Of a DNA stretch of 64,000 bases, positions 1-12,454 are shown piece after piece; within the stretch, counting starts at the first letter, position 1, and each line of letters begins with the position of its first letter. Source of the DNA: Liolophura sinensis (Eukaryota; Mollusca; Polyplacophora; Chitonida; Chitonidae); contig NW_027017953.1 of the NCBI RefSeq assembly GCF_032854445.1, positions 1,400,444 to 1,464,443 of the forward strand. The letters run 5' to 3'. Position numbers and translations under genes: made by a program. The notes below the pieces were generated by a model. The model searched no databases, was not told the DNA's origin, and worked only from the letters and a program-made list of their open reading frames with translations.

Positions 1-775
1 TACATGTGTGTCTGCACAATAAAGGTGCTCTAGTGGGTGCAGGTTGTGCCTCCTGCTGGCGGACGTGCGGTACATGTGCGTCGACACAATAAAGGTAGTC
101 TGGTGGGTGCAGGTTGTGCCTCCTGCTGGCGGAAGAGCGGTACATGTGTGTCTGCACTGTAAGTGTGGTCTGGTGGGTGCAGATTCCCCCTTCCGGGCGG
201 TACATGTGTGTCTGCACTGTAACTGTGGTCTGGTGGCTGCAGATTGTGTCCCCTTCTGGCAGAAGTGCGGAACATGTGTGTCTGGAAAATAAAAGTGGTC
301 TGGTGGGTGCAGGTTGTGTCCTCTTCTGGCAGACGTGCGGTACATGTGTGTCTGGAAAATAAAAGTGGTCTGGTGGGTGCAGGTTGTGCCACCTGCTGGT
401 AGGCGTGCAGTACATGTGATGGATGCAGATTGTGACTCCTGCTAGTGGGCGTGCAGTACATGTGTGTCTGCACTGTAAGTATGGTTTGGTGGGTGCAGAT
501 TGTGCCCCCTGCTAGTGGGCGTGCAGTACATGTGGTGGATGCAGATTGTGCCTCCTGCTGGTGGGCAGTACATGTGTGTCTGCATGGTAAGGGAGGTCTC
601 GTAGGTGCAGATTGTGCCCCCTGCTGGTGGGCGTGCGTTACGTGTGTGTCTGCACTGTAAGGGAGGTCTCGTAGGTGCAGATTGTGCCCCCTGCTGGAGG
701 ACGTGCGGTACATGTGTGTCTGCACTGTAAGAATGGTCGGGTGGGTACAGGTTGTGTTCCTTTCTGGCCTTTGAT
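1..775. repeat. 70-bp minisatellite, module-1 copy
   Basis: Roughly eleven degenerate units of about 70 bp run across the start of the window. Each contains a core like gcggtacatgtgtgtctgca followed by ctgtaag…ggtctggtgggtgcagattgtgc. The same repeat returns at 13079-14800 in the same order relative to the next exon, so it was part of the duplicated segment. Long Cys/Trp-rich (plus) and His/Thr-rich (minus) open frames here come from the repeat; I do not call them genes. Confidence 0.9.
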
Positions 776-894
776 TTGAACCATACTTCTGATTTGAACA
801 TTTGTACATTGGGAATGCAGTAAGGGTAATCAACGCAATGCTTCAGCATTGTTTGGAGATTCATCTCGGGCTGATAAATTATAGTAAACTGACC

Positions 895-1240
895 AGAAAT
901 ACCGGCAAAAGTGATGCTCTTAGCGGACCAGTCAGCGAGAGTGACGCTCTTGGCGTATCAACCAAAGAGAGAGAGTAACACCATGTCGGATCAGCCAGTG
1001 AGAGTAACATCCTTTTTGACTCAGTCAGCAAGAGTGAAACTGTGGGCGGAACAGTCGGCGTGAGAGACTGTAATACGATCCGAAGGGGATCAGACAGAGT
1101 CATATCCTGTGAGGATCAGTCAGCGAGAGTGATGCTCTGGGCGAAGGTGATACCCAAGGGGGGGGGGGGGGGGGGGTCAGACAGCGAGAGTGACGTCTTT
1201 AGCGGATCACTCAATAAAAATGACGCTCCAGACACATCAG
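895..1240. repeat. 30-bp repeat (gatcag-cagcgagagtgac type) with poly-G tract
   Basis: Diverged units of about 30 bp built around cagcgagagtgacgctct and ggatcagtc. It contains an unbroken run of 18 G at about 1159-1176. The better preserved version is at 14940-15490. It ends about 145 bp before the first exon of the gene in both modules. Confidence 0.75.
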
Positions 1241-1383
1241 TTTCTTTATATAAAAATGTTCGTGCAGCTGATTAGGCTGTACAGAAATGCCCTTAATGAC
1301 GTGGTTCCCACATGTGTTCAGAATAAGTTATATAGAAAAACTTAATTTCCTCCCAATGTCTCTACCTCTTTTATCTCCCTCAG

Positions 1384-1434
1384 CATGGTCAAGACAATGC
1401 CCTGATGGCCTGGACGGATCTTCTTGTCACCGAC
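1384..1434 (+). CDS. RPTP exon: short Cys linker of module 1
   Basis: A 51-bp exon lies between a pyrimidine-rich acceptor (…tatctccctcag) and a consensus donor (gtaagt). In phase 1 it reads WSRQCPDGLDGSSCHR, the last C-x-DG-x-x-G-x-x-C part of an EGF-like fold leading into the F5/8C domain. The split codon at its end joins correctly with the exon at 7190. The module-2 counterpart at 15638 is only 39 bp; the module-1 form has four extra codons at its 5' side. An upstream exon is needed but is outside the window. Confidence 0.7.
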
Positions 1435-1837
1435 GTAAGTTAGCCTCCACTTACTCATTTCCACGTTGACACCACAACAATGCACAACAAATGTACACGA
1501 GCATACAGATCACAATTTACACACAGGTACAGGTCACACATTGCAGATAGACTCTCCTGACAATTGTCATGTAAGTACCTGTCATACGTTACACACATTT
1601 ACCTGTCACCCTCGATACACACGAATTCATCTCATCTAAAACGTTGATACGGTTCGCATTTCCATACACAGTCATAGTTGCTAAACTTCACAGAGATTTA
1701 TCAGTAAATTACCAGTCACACATAGTCAACGGTTACTACAAAAAAGCTTTTCAAATTTTACACTTGGATACTAGTGTTTTTATAAACTTAAGCCTATACT
1801 GAGAGAAAACACTTTAAAGACATATAGCATTTACACC
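1435..1837. other. Intron start, no gene seen
   Basis: Begins with the donor of the 1384 exon. It is AT-rich with scattered degenerate tacaca…ggtca words related to the 24-bp repeat that follows. It aligns with 15677-16079 of module 2. I see no exon. Confidence 0.6.
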
Positions 1838-4135
1838 ATGCACATGAATACTCATCCCAATTTACAGGTACATATCCGTCACACTTTACACATAAATGTT
1901 CATCATAATTTACAGGTACAACCCCGCCACACTTTACACATGAATGTTCGTCCCAATTTACAGGTACATATCCGGAACACTTTACACAAGAATGTTCATC
2001 CCAATTTACAGGTACATATCCGTCACACTTTACACAAGAAAGTTCATCCCAATTTACAGGTGCATATCCGTCACACTTTACACAGGAATTTTAATAACAA
2101 ATTTACAGGTACATATCCGTCACACTTTACACAAGGATGCTCATTAAAATTTACATGTACAAACCCGTCACGCTTTACACACGAATGTTCATCCCATTTT
2201 ACAAGTACAGATCCGTCACAATTTACACATAAATGTTCATCCCAAATTACAGGTACATATCCGTCACGTTTTACAAATAAACACCGATCTCAAGTTACAG
2301 GTACATATCCGTCACACTTAACACAAGAATGTTTATCATAATTTACAGGTGCAAACCCGTCATGCTTTACACAAAAATGTTCATTCCAATTTACAGGTAT
2401 ATATCCGTCACACTTTACACATTAATGCTCATCGCAATTTACAGGTACAGATCCGTCACACTTTACACAGGAATGTTCATCCGAAAATACAGGTACATAT
2501 CTGTCACAATTTACACATAAATGTTCATCCCAAATTACAGGTACATATCCGTCAAACTTAACAAATAAACACCGATCCGAAGTTCCAGGTACATATCCGT
2601 CACACTTCACACAAGAATGTTTATCATAATTTACAGGTACAAACCCGTCACACTTTACACAAAAAATGTTCATCTCAATTTACAGGTACATATCCTTCAC
2701 ACTTTACACAAGAAAGTTCATCCCAATTTACAGGTACATATCTGTCACACTTAACACAAGAATGTTCATCCCAATTTACAGGTACATATCCGTCACACTT
2801 AACACAAGAATGTTTATCATAATTTACAGGTGCAAACCCGTCACACTTTACACAAGAATGTTCATCCCAATTTACAGGTACATATCCGTCACACTTTACT
2901 CGTGAATGTTAATCTCAATTTACAGGTACATATCCTTCACTCTTTACACAAGAATTCTGATCATAATTTACAGGTACAAACCCGTCACACTTTACACAAA
3001 AAATGTTCATCTCAATTTACAGGTACATATCCGTCACAATTTACACATAAACGTTCATCCCAAATTACAGGTACATATCCGTCACACTTTACCAATAAAC
3101 ACCGATCCCAAGTTACAGGTACACATCCGACACACTTAACACAATATTGTTTATCATAATTTACAGGTGTAAACCCGCCATACTTTACACATGAATGTTC
3201 ATCCCAATTTACAGGTACATTTCCCTCACACTTTACACAAGAATGCTCGTCATAATTTACAGGTACAAACCCATCACACTTTACACAAGAAAGTTCATCC
3301 CAATTTACAGGTACATATCCGCCACACTTAACACAAGAATGTTTATCATAATTTACAGGTGCAAACCCGTCACACTTTACACAAGAATGTTCATCCCAAT
3401 TTACAGGTACAAACCCGCCACACTTTACACAAGAATGTTCATCATAATTTACAGGTACATATCCGTCACACTTTGTACAAGAATATTCACCCCAATTTAC
3501 AGGTGAATATCCGTCACACTTTACATGTGAATGTTCATCCCAATTTACAGGTACATATCCGTCACACTTTACACAAGAATGCTCATCCCAATTTACAAGT
3601 ACATATCCGTCACACTTTACTCAAGAATGTTCATCCCAATTTACAGGTACATATCCTTCACTCTTTACACAAGAATTCTCATAATAATTTACAGGTACAT
3701 ATCCGTCACACCTTACACAAGAATGTTCATCCCAATTTACAGGTACATATCCGTTACACTTTACACGTAAATGTTAATCCCAATTTACAGGTACATATCC
3801 GTCACACTTTACACATGAATACTCATCCCAATATACAGGTACAAACCCGTCACACTTTACACGTGAATGTTCATCCCAAATTACAGGTGCATATCCGTCA
3901 CAATTTACACATGAATGTTCATCCCAAATTACAGGTACATATCCGTCACACTTTACATATGAACACCGATCCAAAGTTACAGGTACATATCCGTCACACT
4001 TTACACGTGAATGTTCATCCCAATTTACAGATACATATCCATCACACTTTACACATGAACACTGATCCCAATTTGCAGGTACATATCCGTCACACTTTAC
4101 ACATGAACACGGATCGTTATTTACAGGTACACATC
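1838..4135. repeat. 48-bp minisatellite (dimer of 24-bp monomers), module-1 copy
   Basis: About 48 units of 48 bp. Each unit is two related 24-mers, tttacaggtacatatccgtc + acac and tttacacaagaatgttcatc + ccaa, both starting tttaca. Because 48 is a multiple of 3, several frames stay open and give a 16-residue periodic protein. This is explained by the period, and I do not call it coding. The array lies in the intron after the exon at 1384 and is repeated at 16080-17215. Confidence 0.92.
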
Positions 4136-5550
4136 CGATGCCGGCCACATTTTACACAAGATAGTGGTCACACTTTACATAGAGATACTGGTCACTTTAC
4201 ACATACACAAGATACTTTACACATAGCTGGCCGTCGCATTCTACACATAGATACCTTTTTTTACACATATAATCTTGTCTTACTTTACTCGTATTTTGTC
4301 GACACAGAGGTACCGTCAAAGTTTACGCACAGATACCGGTCAAACTTTACACACAGATACCGGTCACACCTTATACATAGATACTGGTCACACTTTACAC
4401 ATTGCTAGCCTTCACATTCTACATACAAATACTTGTTTTTACACATATATTCTTGTCTCACTTTACACGCACTTTGTAGACAGAGAGATACTGGGCATAT
4501 TTTACACATAAATATGCTTCATGCTTTACACATTTATAACGATTAAACTTAACACGTAAAACCAGTTACCCCTTCTGCGAAAAGATTGATGTCACGCGCT
4601 ACCCATAAATAACGGTCACACTTTTTACATTACAAAATCCACATAAAATTTTACACTAACCGCGCTTTACCAGTACACACCGGTGAAGTTCCACTTGTAT
4701 AGATATCAGTTAAACTTTACACATAGTCACCTGTCACGTTTTGCACATACATACCGATTCATGTGAAGTGTAGATTTCTGTCACAATTTGCACATAAATA
4801 TATGTTTCATGATTAAAATACGCATACAGGCTACACGTTACTCATAAATACGGGCCACGTCTTACACATAGGTGCCGGCCACATTTTATACACAGTCAAC
4901 GGCCACATTTAACACACAGTCAGAGGCCACATTTAACACACAGTCAGCGGTCACATTTTACACACAGTCAGCAGTCACATTGTACGCATAGATACCTGTC
5001 ACACTTTACAAAGATACTAGTTACACTTTACAAAGATATCAGTTACACTTTACAAATCCATACAGGTCAAGCTATACACACAAATACCGGCAGATTACAC
5101 ACAGTCAGCGGTCACATTTTACAATGACACCGGTACACAGAGATACTTGTCAGATTTAACTTGGGCCTTTTGACACCGGTTATGCTTTACACAGTCAAGC
5201 TTTACATACAGACACCGGTCAAACTTTACACATAAGTACCAGTCAAGCTTTACACGTGCAGATATCGGCCATACTTTACACATAGATACCGGTCATACTT
5301 TACACATAGATACCGGTCATACTTTACACAAAGGCACCAGTTAAAACATTACACATAGATAACGGTCAAACTTTACACATAGGCACCAGTCATACTTTAC
5401 ACATAGATATCGGTCATACATTACACATAAGCACCAGTCAAACTGTACACATATGTACCAGTCAAACTTTACACATAGATGCCGGACAAACTTTACGTAT
5501 AGATACAGGTCATTCTTTACATAAAGCTACCAGTCAAACTTTACACATAA
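4136..5550. repeat. Degenerate 24-bp satellite-like repeat
   Basis: A continuous run of diverged monomers of about 24 bp of the form ctttacacatagataccggt + ca. They share the tttacac core of the adjacent 48-bp dimer array and look like its older monomeric flank. The counterpart is at 17216-17950, with more monomers at 19130-19515. Confidence 0.8.
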
Positions 5551-5748
5551 ATGTGCGGTTGCTGTGAGTTCAGGTCGCGCTCATGCTGGCTTCCTCTCTG
5601 GCCGTAAGTGGATAGGTCTGACAGCAACCTGCGGATAGTCGTAGGTGTACCCCTGCTCTGCCTGGTTTCCTCCCATGATAATGCTGGCTGTCGTCATATA
5701 AGTGAAATATTCTTGAGTACGGCGTAAAGCATTAATCAAATAAATGAA
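5551..5748 (+). mobile_element. SINE (tRNA-derived type), module-1 copy
   Basis: Contains a B-box-like gtgagttcaggtcgcg near its start, then a conserved body (tggtttcctcccat…gctgg) and a tail …cgtcatataagtgaaatatt…cttgagtacggcgtaaa…aatcaaataaat. The same tail recurs at 8012-8240, 17951, 20971, 34622, 34891 and 59609, which shows a dispersed SINE family. The family name is not assigned. Confidence 0.75.
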
Positions 5749-5791
5749 TTACACACAGATGCCGGTCAATCTTTACTGAAGCGGAGAAGCA

Positions 5792-5983
5792 GTGAAGGAA
5801 ATCTATCTGCCTTCATTGGATTTAAAGGAGATAACAGATAGCCCTGATGGTACATCTTATTTGGATCTATATCTATACAAAGACGAACAAGGTCTCCTTT
5901 CACACCGCCTTTACGACAAAAGGAAGTTTGTCGAATTTGTCAGATCTTGCGTAAATTGTGATGACTGCGTAACAAGTTGTTAG
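5792..5983 (+). pseudogene. Reverse-transcriptase-like protein fragment (relic)
   Basis: A 63-codon open stretch contains YLDLYLYKDEQGLLSHRLYDKR, abbreviated here to its key words YLDL…LYDKR. This resembles the LDL…LYDKR(D) segment near the end of reverse-transcriptase-like proteins common in invertebrate genomes. No catalytic motif is present. The copy at 18190-18380 has small deletions that break the frame, as expected of a relic duplicated with the segment. The family assignment is tentative. Confidence 0.35.
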
Positions 5984-6730
5984 TTCAAAAACTAGTTTGT
6001 CAAGGATACTACATCAAACGCCTTCATTCTAAGCTTCTCAAATTTTACAATGAGTATTATACTCTCGTTGGGACGTATGGACAGAGCGTTCAGAAACTCT
6101 GGCGATCTGCATTGTGATCAACCTCATAGACGGCGCTATTATCATCAGGTACATATCTATCGCATACATTGTATTTATCAACATAGATGGCGCTGGTTAC
6201 TGAGTGTCTATCTTGTAGACAGCTTTTATACAGACCAGCATGTCATGTGTAACATCATAGATGGCGCCTCTTGTAGTATGAGATCTTTATATATTAACGG
6301 CAAAGACGTAATCGTCCGTTACTTTTAAAACACAATCTGTTCGGTTAAGGTCTGTAACGCTCGTCATTTTCGAACTGTATCTAAAACCGCTTAACCTGGG
6401 GCTAGGGGCCGTAAAGGTAGCCATGCTCATTACATCTGCATGATGTCTTTATGAACAGTTGCAGTCAAAGCGCGACTGAGATATATTGTTTAATTGTTAT
6501 CTGACCTAGAACTCATTCATGGACTACGAATTTGAACTTTGATATGGAATTCATGCCTGGAATATCCACTGTCTGCCCGGCATCATTGAAAACTAATAAC
6601 CGCTTCTCTCTTGTGTGCTACCGGCTTTATTTCCTATTTGTATAATTTTTTACATACCTTCTGTCTTTGGGAGCTAGTGTTAAACGTTTTGAAAATGGAT
6701 CTTGCGATTATCGACTGGGAACGCTCATTG
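5984..6730. other. Intronic sequence with repeated tagatggcgc words
   Basis: No exon is apparent. At about 6126-6270 the word atagatggcgc (once atagacggcgc) occurs several times, spaced by AT-rich sequence. The same block, slightly shortened, is at 18515-18625 in module 2. A 92-codon open frame at 6050-6328 has no recognisable domain and is not kept in module 2. Confidence 0.5.
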
Positions 6731-7065
6731 ACTGAGTGAGTGCTTGGGGTTTAACGTCGTTCTCAACAATTTTTCAGTCATATGACGACGAAGGAATCAT
6801 TAGGGTGCATGTACGTGTAATGTGCCGCTCTTTTATTTAGTGCTGCCTCACTGAGACGACTTACCGAAGGCAAGCAAGCCGCCCCGCCCGAGCCATTATA
6901 CTGATACGGGTCAACCAGTCGTTGCACTATCCCCTTCATGCTGAACGCCAAGCGAGGAAGTTACAACTTCCTCTTTTAAAGTCTTAGGTGTGACTCGATC
7001 AAGGATTGATCCTGGATCTACCGGTCCCGAAGCGGGTGCTCTACCAACTGTGCTATCCGGGCCGG
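6731..7065 (-). mobile_element. tRNA-derived SINE, minus orientation
   Basis: Read on the minus strand, the element starts with a tRNA-like head (…gatagcacagttggtagagc…, an A box, then a B-box-like aatcc) near 7060. It ends in …gacgttaaaccccaagcact + cactca near 6735. A longer copy is at 53814-54174. It is absent from the matching place in module 2, where only an older fragment remains at about 19518-19590, so this copy is probably a post-duplication insertion or was lost from module 2. Confidence 0.8.
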
Positions 7066-7189
7066 TGCCCTCATTGAAGCAACACTAGATAAAAGAGCGG
7101 TGGAACATTAGAACCAGGCACTGACTTTCTGTCTAAAGTTACACACGCCTTACAGTTCGCTACGGTTTTCTTCTTTTTTGGTATTTCAG

Positions 7190-7423
7190 GAAATGTGGCA
7201 TTGCACAGGCCAACAGCTCAGTCTTCTAACTACAGCAATACACTGTATCTCTCTACTGCTGCTGTGGATGGTGTCACGGGTCATACTTTGGAAACTCCAT
7301 GTACACGTACGGCAGAAGACGGAAACTCTGATCCGTTCTGGACGGTCACACTGGATCAGCCATACTGGATCTATAGGTTCACTATCTACAACAGACATGA
7401 AAACTGTGAAAAACAAGAAGCAT
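7190..7423 (+). CDS. RPTP exon: N-terminal half of F5/8C (fucolectin-like) domain, module 1
   Basis: A 234-bp exon (78 codons, phase 1-1) with acceptor ttttttggtatttcag and donor gtgagt. It starts NVALHRPTAQSSNYSNT, the classic opening of fucolectin/F5-8C domains (NVA-x-x-x-PT-x-QSS). It continues with AVDG and SDPFWTVTLD…YWIYRFTIYNRHEN, matching the …WW-V-L…I-x-x-V-x-I-x-NR… strand pattern. In the fucolectin family this beta-sandwich binds fucose or other glycans. I did not verify the His/Arg sugar-binding set. The next exon at 9679 completes the domain. Compared with its duplicate at 19674, this copy lacks two N-glycosylation sequons. Confidence 0.88.
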
Positions 7424-7485
7424 GTGAGTAGTGCCTCTGTATTCTTAAGCTAGAACTTTGGTATACAATGAAGTAGGTCCCTTGT

Positions 7486-7808
7486 ATAACACATACAATA
7501 CCCCTCGTATAACACACAATATCCGCAGTATAACATATACAATATCCGTAGTATAACACACACAATACCTCTCGTATATCACACACAATATCTGCAGTAT
7601 AACACACACAATACCCCTCGTATAACACACACAATATCCGCAATACAACACACACAAGATCCGCAGTATAACACACACAATATCCGCAGTATAACACACA
7701 CAATGTCCGCAGTATAACACACACAAGATCCGCAGTATAACACACACAATATCCGTAGTATAACACACACAATATCCGCAGTATAACATACACAATAACA
7801 CACACAAT
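7486..7808. repeat. 23-bp minisatellite, module-1 copy
   Basis: Fourteen or so units of atccgcagtataacacacac + aat (23 bp), with variants containing cctcgtat. It begins about 60 bp after the splice donor of the F5/8 exon. The module-2 copy at 19966-20766 is more than twice as long. Open frames on the minus strand with Cys/Tyr repeats arise from the period. Confidence 0.9.
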
Positions 7809-8011
7809 AACTTTCTGCGCATTCAGTGTGGGACTTGCTAAATATATCGCTGGAAGTAAATATGTCGTACAACATTCGAAATTAAACCTTGCATTTTAGG
7901 TAAAATTCATACTGAAAAAACAATTTGCTGTTCGCTATTTTTTTTCACATTTACCAACAATTAAAATTTCACGGGAAACAGGGTACACACAGAATTCATA
8001 TTAATTCGAGT

Positions 8012-8240
8012 GGGGAGGGGATAGTGGCTCCGATTCCGGGTTAGAACACCAGCACGGCGTAATGACCCAGGCACCCCTCACCAATGCGGTCGCTGTGAGT
8101 TCAAGTCCAGCTCATGTTGGTTTCTGACCGCAACCTACAGATGGTTTTAGGTTCCGTCCGGGCTCTGCCGGTTTCCTCCCACCATGAAACTGGCCGCCGT
8201 CGTATAAGTGAAATATTCTTACCAATCAAATACATAAATG
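8012..8240 (+). mobile_element. SINE, fuller copy with B-box-like motif
   Basis: Contains gagttcaagtcc (B-box-like) at about 8097-8108, a body with tccgtccgggctctgccggt and cctcccaccatgaa, and the tail gtcgtataagtgaaatattc…accaatcaaatac. The module-2 counterpart at 20971-21199 is nearly the same, so insertion predates the segmental duplication. Confidence 0.75.
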
Positions 8241-9678
8241 TTAATTCGGATAGTATTCACTGTGGTCCGCTGGCTTGAAACGAAACAGAATTTAAAGGCT
8301 GCTAAAATACCATTATTCAGAAATGTAAATTAACTTGGTTTTAAACACATTGAGGCATTCCAATCTCATATAAGCTTTGTTATAGCTGTGTACAACCAGA
8401 CCAAGCTGTGTGTACGGCACATGCACTTAACATAGCATGAAAGTATATGTGTATATGTACTGTGAAGTAATACATGGTGAAAAATAGAAATAAACAATAA
8501 TAATAAATATACATTTCTAGAACTACATGCGTATTCTTGAGTGTATGAAACCAAACATTTTAACGGACACATATCAGAGAAAGTACATGTAAGTATATGT
8601 AGGCCTATTTGTCCCTATGCTGAGCAGTAGGCGACCGGGTATTTGGTCTGTCTCGCCTGACTGAATATATTGAATCACATAACACAGGCCCATGCACAAC
8701 CTATAACTACCTCTATTGTAACAAAAAGTCTTCAAATTTTGATAATTATGTTGCTGAAATTGGTTGGGGCCGCGTTTCACCACAGTGCGACTTATACATG
8801 AATGTGCGACTTATATATGAATGTGCCGTCCAGAATGTATATTCTTAAGCCTTAACCCACAGTGCTAAAGCAGAAAGGGTGATGTCGTCAATTTATTACT
8901 GGCTTGTTAATTTGATATGTACATTTATAGGATAGATGGTGTCTAGCGAAGATGACGCGATGTTATACAGAGGCTGAACCGGTTTACTTAGCTGTGTAAC
9001 TTTATATAGGGCTTACATGTACAATCAGCGGTCGTACACACCTGGCTGATGAAATACGTGTCTGTGAAATGTTGGTATATATACTGACTCGCTATCCCAG
9101 AGTTGATAGAAGATAGAAAATAGAATTTATCTATATTTGCTCGTATGTCAGACTTTATGTCTTTTACATGCATTTGTTTAGGAGACGATCGTGACGTGGG
9201 CCCAATAAGTGTATTGTAAATGATGCCAGTCGAACGCATCAAGGGTAACAAAATTAAAAGGTCGGCCAGGGCGTACCAAACTAGAATTTTTGGTTTTTTT
9301 TATTTCGCTTCGTTTACCTTCTTTATCTGCTTAGGTGATAGTTGCCTTGTTAGTTTGAAAATTCAGCGTTCTGATCACGAAGGTATCCACGCCATCAGTC
9401 GACACACCTTGTGCGTTCAGCCCTTACAACTCCCATCCAAACTGCGCGTGAGCCTGGTATGTGAAATATCACGACTGCTGCTGGTTGGCATTGACCGATA
9501 ACACCGTCCTTTTACGTTCGATACACAAACAATAACTCCGCATTTTGCAAATGTTAATTATTGTTGAAAATAGTTCAATGAATATACAAGAACAAGCGTT
9601 GAGAAAGCTGATATTTTAGATAACAAAAATTCTATGATCTTCAGCTTCTGTTACCCCCTTACACGTTCACTATTTCAG
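8241..9678. other. Intron between the F5/8 exons, no gene seen
   Basis: No exon or recognised element. 8250-8915 aligns with 21210-21878 of module 2 and 8916 onward aligns with 28884 onward, which shows the exact empty site of the retrotransposon inserted in module 2. Confidence 0.7.
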
Positions 9679-9882
9679 GTGGGGCCAGGCTGAACGGATT
9701 CACTGTGTCTGTGGGAGACTCATCCGGGGCTTATACTACATGCTATCAGGATTCAACGACCAGTACTGACGGTCCGGGAGACGTCATCAAGGAGACATGT
9801 AGCAGCCCAGTTCTAGGAAATACGGTCAAGATTTCCCTGTCATCTGACAAAATTCTTACACTTTGCGAGGTCCTTATTTATG
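9679..9882 (+). CDS. RPTP exon: C-terminal half of F5/8C domain, module 1
   Basis: A 204-bp exon (68 codons, phase 1-1) with acceptor gttcactatttcag and donor gtaagt. The split codon with the 7190 exon gives Cys, so the junction reads …EACGARLNGFTVSVG. It ends …ILTLCEVLIYG, the usual last strand (L-x-x-CEVEV-G) of fucolectin-like F5/8C domains. Together the two exons encode about 146 residues, the normal length of the family. Followed by the EGF exon at 12359. The duplicate is at 29778. Confidence 0.88.
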
Positions 9883-10949
9883 GTAAGTATCTCCTTTAGC
9901 AGTGCTTGTGTACATTTTTATATGAGCGCCTCAAATGAATTTACCATTTCTAACACCTATAAGGCCTCATCTGTTAAACCACTCTTGTCACACAACACTA
10001 TGCACCATTCATTTTCGAGAAAAGTTAAGAAAAATTGATTTACAAAGCTTTGCGAAATTAAACCATGAATCGTGACATGAACTTACCTGAAATTTAGGGC
10101 TTCATCTGCGCTGTCTTCCTCGTCAACGGCTGAGCGCCACAAAAACCGGTTTGCCGCAATCTTGAAGTAATTCTAAATTTATTATCCTTGAATAATGAAG
10201 ACGGTAACGTCGTGATTAGCACATATGTGACTGACAGATACACTCAGTCAGGATCCGAACCATTATTTACAAATCACGTGATTCCATACAAGGTGGACTC
10301 GGCTTCACGTCCCAAAATTAAAATCATCTTCTTTCTTGACACTGTAACTGCTGTTACGTACTGCTCTGTATTATTAATACAATTAGTGAAGTCAACATTT
10401 ATCTAACGTTCTTTTAACAATGTACGTCTTGCTTTCGATCTACACGTTCTACGAGTTTATATCTCTTTTCGAACGATTCTCACTCGGTTTTAATGACAGT
10501 TGGCGAAACTCCGCTATTAGAGCGCCAGTCACATTTCTGACAATATTGGCTCATTGCATCTCCCAAATCATTGAATACACCGATTGCACTCTTTACGTGT
10601 TTGTGATGTTACTCAACATATCCTTCGTTAATAAATTTGTTAAATGAAAAGAAGTGTACCTAATGGGCTGACTTTAGCCTGAACATCTCCTTTCACTGAA
10701 TAAATATCGAATGATTGCACTCCAATGATTGCTTCAGGTCAACATAATCCGACATGTTTGTGTGTTATTTCAAATATCGCAAGGATAGCACTACGAGATA
10801 TGTTTTCCCAAATAAACTCACTGCAAGTTCCAAGAAAATAACATTCAATAGACGTTTTATATCCTTGTTTTGCATCAGATAGAACTTATCTATATTTACT
10901 CGTATGTCAGACTTCATGTCTTTTATGTGCGTTTTTTCAGCAGGCGATA

Positions 10950-11027
<78 letters not shown>

Positions 11028-12358
11028 GAATAAAAGTGCCACAACAACATGTTAAATACGCAGGTGTACATGTTGTATTTAGTCTTTAGGAAATAGTCTA
11101 ACAACTCGTAAAACCATCTACAACACACAAGCTCTCAAGAACCATTGGTGTAAGCTGGGCAGTCACCTTCAAGATCACCCCCCTACCCACCCACCTACAC
11201 TGTATTTCAATGGCCTGGTGACGACCATGGACACCAATAGCATTTCCACTGGTCGGAAAGAAACATAATTCTATGTACCGTATTTTAAATTATACTATCT
11301 TTATTTGCTGCCATTTGGTGTTTGCATGGTTTGAAAAAAAGGAAGTTGTCGGAATGTAGATAAAACATGAATTACATCAATGAAATTGTGAAAAGACTGT
11401 TTAGCTGGCGCCACAGAGTTACAGGCGATTTTAGCAACCCCATTAAGGAATGTAGCCCTACGGTGCCTCTAAAAGTGATATCGGTATGTTAAAAAAATTC
11501 AAAGAGGGCAATAACAACTTTTAAGATTTCACGTACCTGTACCCAAGATATTTGTAAGGTCGGTCGTACCATATTTTATAGATCGTTCGCACAAGGTCTT
11601 TAATATGTCGTTAACACTCATGGCCAGCATTCACACTCTTTGTACTGCACCCTGACACCTTCGCATGGCGCAACTTACAATCCACAATGTCAACCAGCAA
11701 TAAGAGTAAACATGATTGAACTTGCTCCAACACATCGACAGCAAAGGATGTAACCAAAAAGGCCAAACCTGTGGAGCTTCTCTGATATGACTGCTCTGAT
11801 TTGAAAAGATGTAGTGATATAAAGACGTGTATCACCTCTGGTGGCATAGAATGGTAGTATCTGTAGATAAAGAGCGACTGTGGAAAAGAATGACAAGTCC
11901 ACCCGCTCCTGTTTCTTGTACAATCCCCCTGATATTAGTAAATCATACCTTAACAAACATCTGCTTATTCCAAGCTGCGAGGTGATACTGTTTATCGTTA
12001 AATTATGACAAATCAGTTTAACTTAAAAGGCAAATGGCGGTGGACATAAGTTCTAAAAACGTAAATGTTACTTGTACTCCTGTTGGTTAATCTCTAATAT
12101 GAGAGCGTGTCCGCTGGGTGTGTTACACGCACTTGAATGTAATAACATCAGTCAAACCCATCGATTTCCAATGGCTTCCTCCAGGTTGTCTTCAGTCTCC
12201 GTCTACCTGTAGTATTTACGTCCGTGTACCTGAAATTGCGGCATGTCCTCATTCAGCGTTTGATCAAATTATAGAGCTAAATATCGGTTATTCTTTTGTT
12301 TTGATTTTACCTGTTTATTTATCTCACGTTTGCATTACTTCTATTCTGAAAATGATAG
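9883..12358. other. Intron after module-1 F5/8C; contains (TA)38
   Basis: No exon recognised. A pure TA run of about 76 bp lies at 10951-11026. Around 10860-10950 there is a second copy of a local sequence also at 9100-9190 and 29260-29340 (ctatatttactcgtatgtca). 11905-12035 aligns with 34480-34615 of module 2. Open frames at 10188-10647 and 11611-11956 show no domain. Confidence 0.6.
10951..11026. repeat. (TA)n microsatellite
   Basis: About 38 perfect TA dinucleotides. It can form a cruciform or slip in replication. It explains the IYIYIY open frames on both strands. Confidence 0.97.
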
Positions 12359-12454
12359 TGTGTGAACACGGCTGGTACGGTGAGAAGTGTGACAGACAGT
12401 GTGTGACGACTACAGAGTGCCTCAGGTGCGACACCGCGGGGACAAGATGTGAAG
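12359..12454 (+). CDS. RPTP exon: EGF-like module, module 1
   Basis: A 96-bp exon (32 codons, phase 1-1), acceptor …ctattctgaaaatgatag, donor gtacga. It encodes VCEHGWYGEKCDRQC, then a Cys-rich second half, with six cysteines in all; the C-x-x-GWYG-x-x-C core is the common opening of EGF/laminin-type EGF modules in scavenger-like receptors. The acceptor pyrimidine tract is weak. Its homologue at 34786 has the same length and phase, which supports the call. Confidence 0.82.
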
